From Albugo candida (taxonomy: Eukaryota; Oomycota; Peronosporomycetes; Albuginales), in the NCBI GenBank assembly GCA_040437565.1, contig JBDOQK010000041.1, forward strand, positions 248,001 through 312,000: 64,000 nt of DNA, in the 5' to 3' direction. A program made the position numbers and the translations under genes. Positions 1 to 13,600 of the stretch are shown piece after piece. The notes below the pieces were generated by a model. That model did not search any database, was not told where the DNA came from, and was given only the letters and a program-made list of their open reading frames with translations. The first letter of the stretch is position 1, and each line of letters opens with the position of its first letter.

Positions 1-49
1 CATCAGTTCGCTTGCTTGACTACAAGATCTGTTCTACTTTGCGTTTTAG

Positions 50-1028
50 CTTTTGGCGTGCGGCAAATTGTATGCTGCGATAAGTAGTGGTTCTCTGTCA
101 GTATTGTCGTCATTGGTAGATTCGATACTCGATTTGACTTCGCAAGGACTCTTTTGGTTTTCTGATAAACGAATGCATACGCCCAGTAGCAGGTATCCTG
201 CTGGTCGTCGTCGTTTGGAACCTATTGCAGTCATTATATCTGCAACGTTGATGGGGATGGCAGCTTTAGAGGTGATTCAAAAAGCGGTAGAAACGTTAAT
301 AATCGGCTACGAAGGTACCCTGCCAAGTATCAATATGACTCAACTCACGATAGCAGTCCTACTTTTTGCAATTTCAACTAAAACAATCCTTTGGTATCTT
401 TGCTACCGCATTGGCCTGACTTCACCAACAGCAAAAGCTCTAGCACAGGTTTTCAACTCGTATCGTAACAATTCAAAGCAAACTAAAGTGCACATTTTTG
501 TAGGACCATCGGAACGACGTACTAAGCAACATCGCTGCTGTTATCACATCCCTCACAACCAAAGTACATGAGAATCTATGGTATGTTGACTCCGTCGGAG
601 CGATTTTGATTTCGCTATACATCGCAATCAGCTGGCTCGCGACAGGATCAGAGCAAGTTCAACGTCTCGTAGGCTTGCGTGAGTGCGAAGGTTTCATTTG
701 ATCCCGATATAAGCTAAACGCGTTTTCTATAGAGGCTGACCCGGTCTTTATTGAGAAACTCCGAGATTTTACTAACAACCATCACCCACAAATGCAAGCT
801 GACATAATACGAGCGTATCATTTTGGAAGTAATTACCTGGTGGAAGTGGAGGTGATACTACCAGAAAAGATGTCTGTACGGGAAGCTCATGACATTAGCT
901 TAGACCTACAAAAGAAGATTGAGGAGTTTGACAGTGTAGAGCGGGCATTTGTACATGTCGATTATTTAGCCAGAGGATATGACGAGCATAAAGACCCAAC
1001 ATTGCGTCGGTCTACTTCGAGCTGTTAG
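50..1028 (+). CDS. Cation diffusion facilitator (Mn-CDF/MTP type), 5' partial
   Basis: Membrane exporter of divalent metal ions (Mn/Fe/Zn), probably at a vacuolar or Golgi membrane. Three exons are visible: 50-448, 504-678 and 733-1028, with introns of 55 and 54 bp. The first exon follows a TTTTAG acceptor, so earlier exons lie off the window. After the first splice the text reads DHRNDVLSN, the CDF metal-binding helix signature. The upstream exon carries the family stretch SLVDSILDL followed by RRLEPIAVIISA. The last exon holds the cytosolic domain (AYHFGSNYLVEVEVILPE, REAHDI, VERAFVHVDY), which resembles plant MTP8-11. Family assignment is strong. Metal specificity is inferred from similarity to the Mn-CDF group and is not shown here. 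Confidence 0.88.
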
Positions 1029-1521
1029 GGAAAACTCTATAATGATACTCCTTGCACATGATTTATCCGTCAACTCTGAGAGACCGCAAACATTTTTGTC
1101 ATCTCAATTATAATTCAATGGCACCGCGATGTCAACGAAGTGAAATGTATGTAAACGTTGATCAATGCCGAGGCGAAAGTCCACTGCATTTTCATTTGTA
1201 ACTAGAACCGATTTCTCTTATCATTATATTACTTTGGGATATGCATTTTGTACGCATGTCTTCAAAGTGCCTCAAACCTCAGAGACGGTCTCGTCCAGAA
1301 CACCAACTAGCATTAAAAAGATAGCTGGTGTATCGGAAGTACGATAATTTGCCATAACAAATCTTCGCTTCGGCAGTACGATGATGGGAAAGTGAATAAA
1401 GTCATCATATATTGCACAGTGATGCAATACAATACTGCCCACCAGCTCTCGACCAATTTGCGGTCTTTTGTAACATATAAATAGCACGGTGAACAAAAAA
1501 GCTTCGCTCAGACTATGATCA
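1029..1521. other. Intergenic spacer
   Basis: About 490 bp between the transporter stop and the CCDC13-like start. Short open frames on both strands here are not supported by splice signals or recognisable protein sequence. It presumably holds the promoter of the downstream gene; no clear motif seen. Confidence 0.5.
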
Positions 1522-3315
1522 ATGAGCGGGAATGAATCCAATTCCCCGACTAGCGACATTGATGACAAAAATGCTGTTTCTTCCCAAGACTTTAAAGTAA
1601 GTGAGACTCTAGAGTCAAGAACGAAAAGCAGCAGCAATATCGAGGAGGATGGCGAAAGCGATTCTACTGATCATAGAATTGGCAAAAACAAGGTACCGAC
1701 TTGCAAATGTTCTGACCAAGAATTCGAACAGCAAAAAGAGGCGGAAAAAGGTTCTACGTTATCGTCACAAGTGATAAAGTTGAAAGAGGAGATCAAGAAA
1801 CATAAGATACTTTTAGAAGCGCTTGCGCCTGTCCCTGGTTTGGATAGGAATGTTTTGGAAGCTGTACTTCTCGAGGGGGACGCGATGAATCATGATCTTC
1901 GAGATGTGAAAATCGTCCATCAAGCAAAACAATTGCGTCAACTGAAGCAATTGATACAAAAAGAGCAACGACTCGCACATAATGCTCTCAATTCCATAAA
2001 GTTAATGGAGGTGGAGAAAGTAAAGATGGAGAGAGAGCTAGAGGCTGCTCATTTGCAGATCAAAAAAACAAAATTTCGAGTGGAGTCTTTGACTTTGAGA
2101 AATGGAAGCGAAGTGATTAGTAGCAATCAGGCGGAAATGTCTCCACGTGTCTCTTCTAAACGTACCAACTCGCCCCATGCTGCTAATCAGCGGAAGTCTT
2201 CAACATGGAGATCCAAGTATGATGATCTGAAGATACATAATGATAAGCTTCAATCCGATATGAAGAAGTTGCATCGGGCGCTTACTCAAGAGTTGGGCGT
2301 CGACGCATCAATGCCTTTGATGGAACTTCTCGAGATGTACGGCCCAAATCAGAGTACAGGATCAGTGATTGGTGAAGGGGGGAAGCGAACTCGCTCTCAG
2401 CAGATTATCGTACTGAAGGCTAAAGTCAAGGAACTGAAACGCAAATTTGCTTTGGAAAGGCGTCGTGCTCCCAGCATAAGTAGCAATATGGAAGCCACAA
2501 ATCTCTATGAAAAACCTGGCGGAAGCATCGATGCAAAAGTAGGTTCCGAACTCGTCAAACAACACGAGCATAAACAGAAGCAACTAGATCAATTGATTTC
2601 CGACAATGAACAGTACCGCATTCGTGTGGAGCAACTTATTGGTAAACTCAAGGCTAGTCAATCACGGACGCATATATTAGAACAAGAAAGGAAAGAGAAT
2701 AAGGCTAAGATCCAAGTTCTGGCCGAAAAGTCCGGTACGGATGATAAGCTTATCGACGCTCTGCAGGCTCAGGTGTCGTTATGGAAACAGAAGACACAGA
2801 AGGCAAAATGTGTACATACTGATGGAAATAATATCATAGGCACAAGTACAATTCTTCCATCTCTGAATACATCTCATTCCACAAGCCCTAGAGGACAAAA
2901 GTCACGAAATCACAGCAGATCGCATCATTCTAGTACAGCTGAGGTTTCTATAAAGCAGGTCGAAATGGCTATACCAGCTATACCAGTCTCCGAAACAGCT
3001 CGATACCGTCAGCTTCACGTCGAGAATGAGCGGCTTTTATGTGTTATAAGGGAGCTAAAGAAGCAACACGTCAAAACTTACATCACTCAGTCGCCAGGGA
3101 GTGCGACAGAATCACGCATTCCGGTATGTGAGCTCACACTTAACATTTCTACATCCTTTCACAACCTTTTGTGAATTTGATAGCGCCCTATGGAAAGCCG
3201 GGAATATGTCGACATCAATGCAACTAAAACAATTGAGAAAATGAGGAAAAGATTTTGTAAGCCTTTGGAAGAAACGGATCACGAGAACACGAGTCTTCCG
3301 CTAGCTCCACTTTAG
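1522..3315 (+). CDS. CCDC13: CCDC13-like coiled-coil protein
   Basis: Two exons, 1522-3123 and 3184-3315, with a 60 bp GTATGT...TAG intron, give 577 residues. The N-terminal ~80 residues are Ser/Asp-rich; the rest is mostly coiled coil. Two blocks match metazoan CCDC13: a stretch ending in QQIIVLKAKVKELK (human has QQILVLQSKVQEL) and KIQVLAEKSGTDDKLIDAL (human has TLVEKGRHDDELIDAL). CCDC13 is a centriolar-satellite and cilium protein in animals, so a basal-body or flagellar role is likely here (inference). The second exon ends PLAPL-stop and removes the false read-through into the intron. The final bases coincide with the left edge of a contig overlap. Confidence 0.75.
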
Positions 3316-3924
3316 CATCACATGTGATGCTATTGACGAGGCAAACTGATTACAGAGATTCAATTATCTACCATAACAATATTGCGAATGTTTGGCATAT
3401 ACCCTGCTCAGCCTTCGACAGAAAGGTATGGCGAGAGATATAACAGAGTACACACGACTCGATTTCGTAGGCATGTCTCTCAGTGGCATGCTCCTGTCCC
3501 TTTGGAAGTATATCGACATTTTGGATGGGAAGTGAGCACGGCAATCAAGGAGTAGAGAAAGTAGATCCNNNNNNNNNNNNNNNNNNNNNNNNNNNNNNNN
3601 NNNNNNNNNNNNNNNNNNNNNNNNNNNNNNNNNNNNNNNNNNNNNNNNNNNNNNNNNNNNNNNNNNNNTAGCATCACATGTGATGCTATTGACGAGGCAA
3701 ACTGATTACAGAGATTCAATTATCTACCATAACAATATTGCGAATGTTTGGCATATACCCTGCTCAGCCTTCGACAGAAAGGTATGGCGAGAGATATAAC
3801 AGAGTACACACGACTCGATTTCGTAGGCATGTCTCTCAGTGGCATGCTCCTGTCCCTTTGGAAGTATATCGACATTTTGGATGGGAAGTGAGCACGGCAA
3901 TCAAGGAGTAGAGAAAGTAGATCC
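3313..3924 (+). repeat. Contig-end overlap around a 100-N gap (gap 1)
   Basis: Bases 3313-3568 (256 bp) recur as 3669-3924, with N from 3569 to 3668. The copies look identical by eye. This is best read as two overlapping contigs joined without merging. The true spacer between the CCDC13-like stop (3315) and the SNIP1 start (3989) is then about 317 bp. Apart from the gap I see only spacer and the SNIP1 upstream region in 3316-3988. Confidence 0.9.
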
Positions 3925-3988
3925 AATCGCGGATGTAGAATGTCAAGGCCTTTTATTAAACATAATTAAGTATTTTGGCCGAGGTGAA

Positions 3989-4982
3989 ATGCCATCTCGA
4001 TCACGTTCATATAGTATGAGATCATCACGCTCACGTAATCGAGCGATTACGAAACGAGAACGCCGTGTACGAAGAAGAAGTTTGAGCGACGAAGAAGCAT
4101 ATAGTAGACGATCATCTGATTCATATAATCGAAGCAAACGCCGCGACATATCAAACTCTCAAAGACGAAGCAGCTCACGATCGCAATCTCCATCAAGTTG
4201 TACTTCTGACGAAAGTTCATCTCATAAAAGAAGATCTTATAGCAGAAGATTCCAAATTCGTGGGAGGCAGACCAGCATAGAAAGTCGCTCGAAGTCTCCA
4301 AATGCAAAGAATCCATCAGCTGTGTCCAATAAAATCCATGCTGTGCAGTAAGTTCCCATCACGTGATGTTCCAACATGGTTAACGTCTCTGTCCATCAGA
4401 TGGGGTAAACCGGAGGAAGATAATGCAACGAGGGAAGACGAAAATCAAGAACCGATCGAAAAACCGAATTTTGGTTTGAGTGGTGCCCTCGCAAAAGACC
4501 GAGTGACAGGAAATGCTGTCAACGGGGTGGTAATGAAGTGGTCGGAACCTACCAACGCTCGAAAACCTCAGTGCCGCTGGAGGTTATATGTATTCAAGGG
4601 CGAAACCTCAATTGGTATGACAGTTGAGTTTTGAAAATTTCATTCACTTATTCTCATTTTATGTACCATAGCTACATTGCATATCTATTCCAAGAGCGCA
4701 TTTTTGGTAGGCCGCGATAAAACCATCGCTGATGTTCTCACAGAACACGCATCATGTTCAAAGCAACATGCTGTCATCCAATTCCGTTTATTTGAAAAAG
4801 AAATTGAATCAGAGACGTCCATATCGGAAGTAAGGCCTTACATTCTGGACCTACAAAGTACCAATGGAACTTTTTTGAACGGCGAACGCATTGAAAGCTC
4901 CCGATACATTGAGTTACGTGAAAAGGATTTGTTGAGGTTCGGCGAGAGTACTCGAGAGTATGTTCTTCTTCGAGCTTCATGA
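3989..4982 (+). CDS. SNIP1: SNIP1/DAWDLE-like FHA-domain protein
   Basis: Nuclear RNA-processing factor that binds phosphothreonine through an FHA domain; the family acts in spliceosome activation and miRNA biogenesis. Three exons: 3989-4347, 4400-4614 and 4672-4982, about 294 residues. Residues 1-120 are an Arg/Ser-rich tail (MPSRSRSYSMRSSRSRNR). The second exon carries the family hallmark KPNFGLSGALAKD and ARKPQCRWRLYVFKG. The third gives the FHA core: FLVGRDKTIADV, CSKQHAVIQFR, DLQSTNGTFLNGERI, REYVLLRAS. The GRD, SKQH and NGT residues that contact phosphopeptide are intact. Start choice: 3989 is the first Met giving the RS tail; the frame is open further upstream but that part does not look like protein and lies in the contig overlap. 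Confidence 0.93.
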
Positions 4983-5065
4983 AGTTCTCAAAACCAGATA
5001 AAAAGATACCAGGAAAATGCGAGCATCTATTAGTATTTTATAGAGAAAAGAATCGATTGTATGAA

Positions 5066-5452
5066 TCAAATTAGCAATTGCTCAATTTGTTCGCGCATGC
5101 TTTGAATTTGAGGTCCAAGTTGTGACGCTTCATTCGAAGTGATGGAGGCCGCAATGACAGGACGTGACACACCGCACGCACGCCCAAGGGCAACTTTTGA
5201 AGGAACAAACACATAAGGAACATTCTTGTCTTCGCATAAAAGCGGTAAATGCAACAGAATCTCCAGGGGTTCAGCGTCAGCAGACATGATGATGAATTCT
5301 GAAATTCCACGATTTAGCGTCTTTGTTGCTTCATTTGCGCCTTTTTTGATTTGCTTGTAATTCGCAGCTTGCTGCACCAGATCCAATATGTTGACGGTCA
5401 ATTTGGCATCTGCAAGTGGGTAGGCCTTGGGATTCACTGACGCTTCGCTCAT
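5066..5452 (-). CDS. SNU13: SNU13/15.5K (NHP2L1) U4 snRNP and box C/D snoRNP protein
   Basis: Single-exon, 128-residue L7Ae-family protein, the same length as human SNU13. It binds the kink-turn of U4 snRNA and box C/D snoRNAs, nucleating U4/U6.U5 tri-snRNP and snoRNP assembly. Recognisable text includes [13 protein letters not shown], the RNA-binding stretch [34 protein letters not shown] and [15 protein letters not shown]. It ends REQIEQLLI. The gene is divergent from TOM70, with 155 bp between the two start codons, and lies tail-to-tail with SNIP1 (83 bp between the stops). Confidence 0.97.
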   Translation of the reverse strand: MSEASVNPKAYPLADAKLTVNILDLVQQAANYKQIKKGANEATKTLNRGISEFIIMSADAEPLEILLHLPLLCEDKNVPYVFVPSKVALGRACGVSRPVIAASITSNEASQLGPQIQSMREQIEQLLI

Positions 5453-5607
5453 AGTTACCAGTAGAATACAGAAATGAAGTTGCTCACGACCAATGGATCA
5501 CTGCTTTGATGTTCTGTTATGACCGAAATGTATGGGCACCCACACAAATCACGTATATTAGGATCATCCCTAGAATAAATTCCACTGGCTGCCATTGCGA
5601 GTCAAAA
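5453..5607. promoter_or_regulatory. Shared divergent promoter, SNU13 / TOM70
   Basis: Only 155 bp separate the two start codons, so this interval must contain both promoters and 5' UTRs. No TATA box is obvious. Confidence 0.5.
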
Positions 5608-7465
5608 ATGGCCACGCAAGAGCGCATTATCGTCAATATTGTTGTGATTGCTTGTCTAACAATAACCGCAACAGCTGTAGCCTACGGATCGTATTATAGG
5701 AAAAAACGACCTGCCATTGCACGCGAAAAGTCAACGTCAAAGAATGCAGCGGAAGGCGAAGATAATAGTACAACCGTAGAAACCATTCAGCAGGCGGAAA
5801 AAGAGATTGTAGAGAATGAAGAATGCACCATGCCAAAGAATGAAGCCCCTACGAAACCATTGATTCCAGGACAGAATACAGCTATAGAAGCAACAAGGAA
5901 ATACAAAGCGGAATGTTACGACGAAGCAATCAAACTCTACTCTAAAGCCATTGATGAGTCCACGATCCAGCAAAATCCGGATCATAAAAATATCAAAGTA
6001 ATGTATTCAAACAGGGCTGCTTCATATGAAAAGCTTGGTGACTATGCAAATGTGATTAACGACTGCACTCATGCTCTACGTTTGGATTTTGCGTGAGTTG
6101 ATGGAACAAGTGTAATGTATGTCCTGACTAATTGTGCGCATTTCCAGGCATGCGAAATCGTTCTTACGTCGATCTAAAGCAAGGCTACTTATCAAAGACT
6201 ATTTTGGAGCCTTAGTAGATTTTGTCTGTCTGGTGCTGTTGTCCGAGCATAAAAACGAGGAAGTGGACGAGTCTTTGGCCAAGCAGATTGAGGAAGCTCA
6301 CAAATCTTTAACAGAGACCGAAACCGCTCGACTGGAGAGAGAGAATAGTGGACAAGAAAGATTCTTACCTGATGATTATTTCATAGCATCGTACTTATCG
6401 TCTTTCCACCCAGATGATGATGAAAATGACATGCATCCAGTCAAATCCAGTGATCATTACACTGAAAGCATTAGCTCACAGACTGACGCAACAGCAGATA
6501 CTCTAGGCGAGTTACTGACTTGCCGAGGTCTGGTTCACAAAAAAGAACGGAAATATGCTCAAGCATCGCAAGACTTCAACGAGGCTTGTAAAATATTGAA
6601 GCCCGGAATGAAAGCATATTACACCGCACAAATCGAAAGTGGTCTCTTTCATCATCTGAAAGGTGATTTCGAGACCGCTAAAACATGCTTTGAGGCAGCT
6701 TTGGAGGAGAAACCAAACTCCCTCTTTTCATTCATTCGGCTGGGTGGACTTTGTTTCGATCGAAAAGACCTACCCGGAGCTTTGGAATGGTTTCAGAGAG
6801 CTTTCTCGATCAAACCTGACTGTCCTACCGCATATTTTCATCGTGGTCAGTTACGCTCGATTGACGTTTCTTTGGAACAATCGGCAACAGCGGAAGGGCT
6901 ACAGGAAGCGATAAGCGACTTAACGCGTTGTATCGAACTCGCGTCAGATTTTGCTATGGCGTACATGCAGCTAGGCGTACTTCATACCAGAGTTGGAGCA
7001 TTCGAAGTGGGTACAACATATCTCAAGGCGGCAGCAGAATTGATTCCTGATGCGCCAGAAGCATACAACTACTTGGGCGAAATATATATGCAAATGCTTG
7101 GTGATCCGCAGTCAACTGTCAGCTTAGAAATGGTTGAAAACATGTTTGATAAAGCTTTAGAAGTGGATCCTACTTATCCTATGGCTTATATCAATAAGGG
7201 TTCTATCTTAGCCCAAAAGAACCCAGCAAATGCAGAAGACGCGCTAGGATTGTTCAAAAAAGCCATTGAAATGAGCCCACGATCAAAGCTCGCGTATGTG
7301 AACTTGGCTCAAGTCTACCTTGCGATGCAAGCCTACGATCTCGCAATTGAGCAAATAGATCAAGCTGTAAAATTGGTGTACACATCTCAAGAATACAGCG
7401 AACTTGCAGCGCTTCGTGTTACGGCTTCAGCTCACGCAGAGGCTAACAAATTACTAGGTAGATAA
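5608..7465 (+). CDS. TOM70: TOM70 mitochondrial import receptor
   Basis: Outer-membrane receptor that docks Hsp70/Hsp90-bound preproteins. Two exons (5608-6092 and 6148-7465, 55 bp intron) give 600 residues, close to yeast Tom70 (617). The Met at 5608 is chosen because it starts an N-terminal membrane anchor (residues ~8-28, IVVIACLTITATAVAYGSYY) followed by KKR, the expected signal-anchor layout. TPR units follow: the clamp region AYRKYKAECYDEAI-like text around residues 95-160 (KYKAECYDEAIKLYSKAI, MYSNRAASYEKLGDY), an acidic linker, then many TPRs with the A-E-A-Y-N-Y-L-G-E pattern to the C terminus. A frame open upstream of 5608 is disfavoured as it would bury the anchor. Confidence 0.93.
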
Positions 7466-7642
7466 CACGCGATACAAATCGATTAATACACATTGAAGTG
7501 CAGGGCAGGCCATGTTACTGTAGTGACAAGCTACAAGATTGTCTATTTAGACGGTAGCAATGTAAACAGTCTGCTGCTCATGTATCGCCGACTGTTGGGA
7601 TCTTTCGATTGTCAAAGTCAAAGACTCACATGCAATGCATAA

Positions 7643-10600
7643 ATGATGGAGCTTTCTTCTTCCAAACCATTGGTGAGTTCTATTGAACAAAGACACGACG
7701 ATGATATGTCACTTATTGTAACGAATTGCGTTCGTAGAAACCAAGCGAGCTTCGATCAGCTTTCTCAAACGCAAAGGAACAAGCTGAACGTCATGCGAAA
7801 GTCAAAATTCTCGAGTTTACATCACTGACGGAATCACTGAAGAATGCAACGAGACCCAATATTTCGTCCGTTCCTATCGATAAGCCTGTATTTCAGCCCA
7901 CACCCGTACAAGTATGGATAGAGGAATACACACCATTTCACACTCATCAGACTAAAATAAGCTTCAGAAATGCAGATACATGTGCACGGCGCCTTCGAAT
8001 TGAGCAAATCACATCACCATTTTTTAAAGTGTTACCATGCAGCAGTAATAAACACAAAGAGACGCTTATGACTGGCAAAGTGGCGGCAGGAATGGAAATA
8101 TGTTTCATATTGGAATTCTATCCGAAAGAAATAATTGAGTATCAAGCAGAGGTTATATGCTGCACTGAAAGAGAAAAATTTGCTATTCCGATATTCACAA
8201 AAGGAAAACATGCTATTATCGACATTCCCGATGTTATTCATTTCGGGGATTGCCCTGTCAAAGTACCGACAACAAGAGTTATGACTCTTCATAATGTTGG
8301 CTCAAGAAGTGCAACATTTTCCTTCAAATGTACAGATTGTGATACTTTCCGGGTATCTCCCCATATGGTTCTATTAGAACCAAAGGGTATCGGAATGCAG
8401 CTAGAGTTAATATTCACCCCGTCCAAGCTTACGTGTAATAACGGTGATTTGATTGTTTCCGATGATTCCGGACAAACGATGATCGTCCAGCTGGTTGCAA
8501 GCGTTCATAATTTAGCGGTCTACTTGAGTCAGTCCGCCCTAGACTTACCTTCCACATATATAACGCTCACAACAAGGAAAAGTGTCAGAATCCACAACGA
8601 AAGCGAGTATCCTTTGAATATTAGTTGGAAAGCCTTTCGAGATATTGCAAACGAGGAGCAAGAAAGAGGGCGAATCCTCAATGAATTGACTCTTATGGAA
8701 GAAGCAGAACAAGCAGAGCAGCAGCAAATTACCGATAACGAAGAAACCGAGCAGGTGTCTATAGTGACAGCACAGCTGAATAACCCATTTCATGCACGGA
8801 AAACAATTGAGGCACGATACAGAAACCTAAGGCGCGCAGCTTTAGAAGATGTTATGCATTTTGTAAGCGATCAATTTACTATCGAACCAAGTGTAGGCTG
8901 TGTTTGGGCTCAGTCGACTCTCGATGTGATTGTGACTTTCACACCTTTAAAAGCGTCAAGTTATTCCACTGTCGCCTTTCTTGAAATAGCGGGTCAAGAA
9001 GAGCGTCTGATGCTGAGAATACGTGGTAAAGCAATTGGACCAAAGGTGAAAGTAATCGATCATGAGACTTTAGATTTTGGAGAGGTCGTCATCAATAATC
9101 GAGTGACCAAGTCATTCACAATTCAGAATCAAGGTGAAATTATCGCTCATTATACTATGGTTCCGTCAACGGAGACAATGGACACTGATGATCAAAGCAA
9201 TAATAATGACATGAAACAGATGACTGTATCACCTGCAAGGGGCATTTTAGATTTGAAAGAGACTTCCAATATCACAGTAACCTTCTGCGCGTCCAAAGTC
9301 GGGGAGTTATCAGAATCTGTTAGCTGCGAACTTGTTGGTTCCGACCGGATATTGATTGTTCGCCTCAAGGCAATCGTTATCCTACCTACTTTCCTGGTTG
9401 ATACTGAAGAAATCGACTTTGGAATTGTGTCCTATTCTTTCGAAGCAACAAAGAGCATTCGAGTGACGAATACATCTGACATTTTTTTCTACATTTCGCT
9501 TTCGATTGCGGAAGAAGAAAAATATCGAAAAAAAGAAGTGGAAATTCTGCCGACCTCTAGTGGCATCGAAAGTAAAGGAGCTTTAGACATTCAAATATCC
9601 TTTACTCCATTCAACATAAAGCGATATGACTATCATTTGGTATTGAGACTTCAGAACATTGATGAGGTTTTCTTGTCAATCCCAATAAAAGCGAAATGTC
9701 TTGTACCCGAAATTTACATTGAGCAACCAGAAGTCGACTATGGAGATTGCTTTCTGCATCACCCTCATGAAGAAGTCTTGAATTTATGCAATACTTCCGA
9801 CTTGAACGCGCGTTTTGAGATACAAAATCAAGAGGAATCTAGCAGGGATGCTGCTTGGTTTTGTGCCGATGTCAATTCCGGAATACTACTTCAAAAATCA
9901 ACCACACAAGTTACTGTGTCTCTGATGTGTCAGAAGCTTGGCAAAGTAAGGCTCCCATTGTGTGTTCAAATACTGGGTTCTCCGTTACTCCCTCTCACAG
10001 CAACGCTGAAGGCCACAAGCATCGGACCGATAGTTGAAATCACTCCGCAAGAAATAAATTTTGGTAACGTAACGTGCTTGACTGAACATGTTCAAAAAGT
10101 CCAGCTGACAAATGTGTCACCAATCAGTGCTTCTTTCAGAACGCACATCAAGAGTTCGTGTTCGCGATTCTCTATCAATCAGAAACAGGGTGTAATCCCT
10201 CCAAACGACGTTCTCATTATGAAAGTCATTGCCTGTAGTGACGACACTGTTATCTCGAAGGATATATTGCAGATTTCCATAATGAATGGAGTAACTCTTA
10301 CGGTCCCGCTTTCTCTTCGTGGCACTGGAAGTACTATATGGTCTTCGAGAGACTTGCGGCTAATCGATTTTGGCGATCAGTTCAGTCATACTGAATGTGA
10401 ATACAGTTTCACGTTAGAGAACAAAGGAAAACGAACCCAGGTTTTAACTTGGGTGAATATACCCGCTAATGACGCAGAAGCTACCGGGATGATTTCATCC
10501 AAAAAAAATTCCAGAATTTCGACAACAAAAAATACCAATTTGAGAAGTGACAACGCATCACGAATTCGTGCAAGGGATTCTATAATTCAGGTTGATGCTT

Positions 10601-13600
10601 TGAAGAGTAAAGTCCATCCTGCGTTTACCATATTCCCAAGCACTGTAGAACTCTTACCGCGTACAGCTTGTGTTTTTGCGATTAAAGGTCTGTCAACAAA
10701 AACTGGGTTGATGACGGAACAACACATCTGTGAGGCGCGCACCGGTAAAGAAAAAATTAACAAAATCGCCTTCACATCTGAAGTCCGTGCAAACTTCTTG
10801 GACCCATACTTGGAACCTTCTCTTTCCAAAATACTCTTCAAGTACATGCATACCTCACAAAGTACCCTCGAGATCATTCCACCCAAAGAAGAAATCTTGC
10901 GCCTCACAAATGTGTGCAAGCTTCCTCTTACGTTTTCCGTACGTACTCAAATGCCCTTTTCTGTGGATATCTCGGAAACGGTGTTACAGCCAGCAGCATC
11001 ACTCGATTGTAACGTTTTGTGCTACCCTGGATTCAAGGATGACTTTATCAGTCGCAATGTCGCGGGTAAAATCTCGATTAGCTACTGGGGACACCCAAAG
11101 CGTGACATAATTGATTTGGAAGCTGAAATCAATTTTCCAAACTTGTCGTTTGAAACAGAATTGATCGATTTTGGATGCATCATCAATGAGACACAGAAAA
11201 CACAAACACTTCGAGTAACAAATGGTTCTCAAGTAACAGCCCGATATGACTGGGTATACATCGAAAACGAAAGTCACGACACATTCATTGCGGATAAAAA
11301 AACACGCATTCCTGCCAGTAAAGCATTCAACGTGGTACCAGCCAGCGGATCCCTTCAACCAAACGAATCCGACATGGCCGAGTTCACCTTTTACGGACAC
11401 ACAAACTCAAAATTTAAATGTAGAATTGCGTGTCAGGTCCAAGGAGGGCCTTCTTACGAAATTGACCTGCAAGGTGAAGCTTCAACTTTAGCCTACAAGC
11501 TCGACAAACATCATTTGGATTATGGCTCGATTCGATACGACAAAACAGAAGAGCGCGAGATCACTATAGCCAACACGGGGAAAGTATCGCTACCTTTTGC
11601 ATGCGTGTTACCAGATCAACAAAGTAGCTGTAGGGCTATAGAAATCATACCGATCTCCGGTAAGATTGCGTCAGGTGAAAAACAGCGAATATCAGTACGA
11701 GTGTGTCCGGGGGTTCCAGAGTATTTCGAAGAAGTGATTTGGATTGAGCTGGCGTACTTCGAACCCATTGCTATAACGGTCTCCGGATATGGTCTTTTTT
11801 CAACTTGGAGCTGCACTTTACCTCGAGACCCAGAACTCTGTTATTCCCTCGGAGAAAAGGTGCTAGATTGGAGCGAACTCAGGCGAATCGCCCTTATCAA
11901 TTTGTCAAAGAGTATCCCTATCAAAGTAAAGGACATCGAGCTCAGGAGTGGTACGACAAATACAAGCTCAGACATACGTGAATCGGAACANNNNNNNNNN
12001 NNNNNNNNNNNNNNNNNNNNNNNNNNNNNNNNNNNNNNNNNNNNNNNNNNNNNNNNNNNNNNNNNNNNNNNNNNNNNNNNNNNNNNNNNNCGGCTAATCG
12101 ATTTTGGCGATCAGTTCAGTCATACTGAATGTGAATACAGTTTCACGTTAGAGAACAAAGGAAAACGAACCCAGGTTTTAACTTGGGTGAATATACCCGC
12201 TAATGACGCAGAAGCTACCGGGATGATTTCATCCAAAAAAAATTCCAGAATTTCGACAACAAAAAATACCAATTTGAGAAGTGACAACGCATCACGAATT
12301 CGTGCAAGGGATTCTATAATTCAGGTTGATGCTTTGAAGAGTAAAGTCCATCCTGCGTTTACCATATTCCCAAGCACTGTAGAACTCTTACCGCGTACAG
12401 CTTGTGTTTTTGCGATTAAAGGTCTGTCAACAAAAACTGGGTTGATGACGGAACAACACATCTGTGAGGCGCGCACCGGTAAAGAAAAAATTAACAAAAT
12501 CGCCTTCACATCTGAAGTCCGTGCAAACTTCTTGGACCCATACTTGGAACCTTCTCTTTCCAAAATACTCTTCAAGTACATGCATACCTCACAAAGTACC
12601 CTCGAGATCATTCCACCCAAAGAAGAAATCTTGCGCCTCACAAATGTGTGCAAGCTTCCTCTTACGTTTTCCGTACGTACTCAAATGCCCTTTTCTGTGG
12701 ATATCTCGGAAACGGTGTTACAGCCAGCAGCATCACTCGATTGTAACGTTTTGTGCTACCCTGGATTCAAGGATGACTTTATCAGTCGCAATGTCGCGGG
12801 TAAAATCTCGATTAGCTACTGGGGACACCCAAAGCGTGACATAATTGATTTGGAAGCTGAAATCAATTTTCCAAACTTGTCGTTTGAAACAGAATTGATC
12901 GATTTTGGATGCATCATCAATGAGACACAGAAAACACAAACACTTCGAGTAACAAATGGTTCTCAAGTAACAGCCCGATATGACTGGGTATACATCGAAA
13001 ACGAAAGTCACGACACATTCATTGCGGATAAAAAAACACGCATTCCTGCCAGTAAAGCATTCAACGTGGTACCAGCCAGCGGATCCCTTCAACCAAACGA
13101 ATCCGACATGGCCGAGTTCACCTTTTACGGACACACAAACTCAAAATTTAAATGTAGAATTGCGTGTCAGGTCCAAGGAGGGCCTTCTTACGAAATTGAC
13201 CTGCAAGGTGAAGCTTCAACTTTAGCCTACAAGCTCGACAAACATCATTTGGATTATGGCTCGATTCGATACGACAAAACAGAAGAGCGCGAGATCACTA
13301 TAGCCAACACGGGGAAAGTATCGCTACCTTTTGCATGCGTGTTACCAGATCAACAAAGTAGCTGTAGGGCTATAGAAATCATACCGATCTCCGGTAAGAT
13401 TGCGTCAGGTGAAAAACAGCGAATATCAGTACGAGTGTGTCCGGGGGTTCCAGAGTATTTCGAAGAAGTGATTTGGATTGAGCTGGCGTACTTCGAACCC
13501 ATTGCTATAACGGTCTCCGGATATGGTCTTTTTTCAACTTGGAGCTGCACTTTACCTCGAGACCCAGAACTCTGTTATTCCCTCGGAGAAAAGGTGCTAG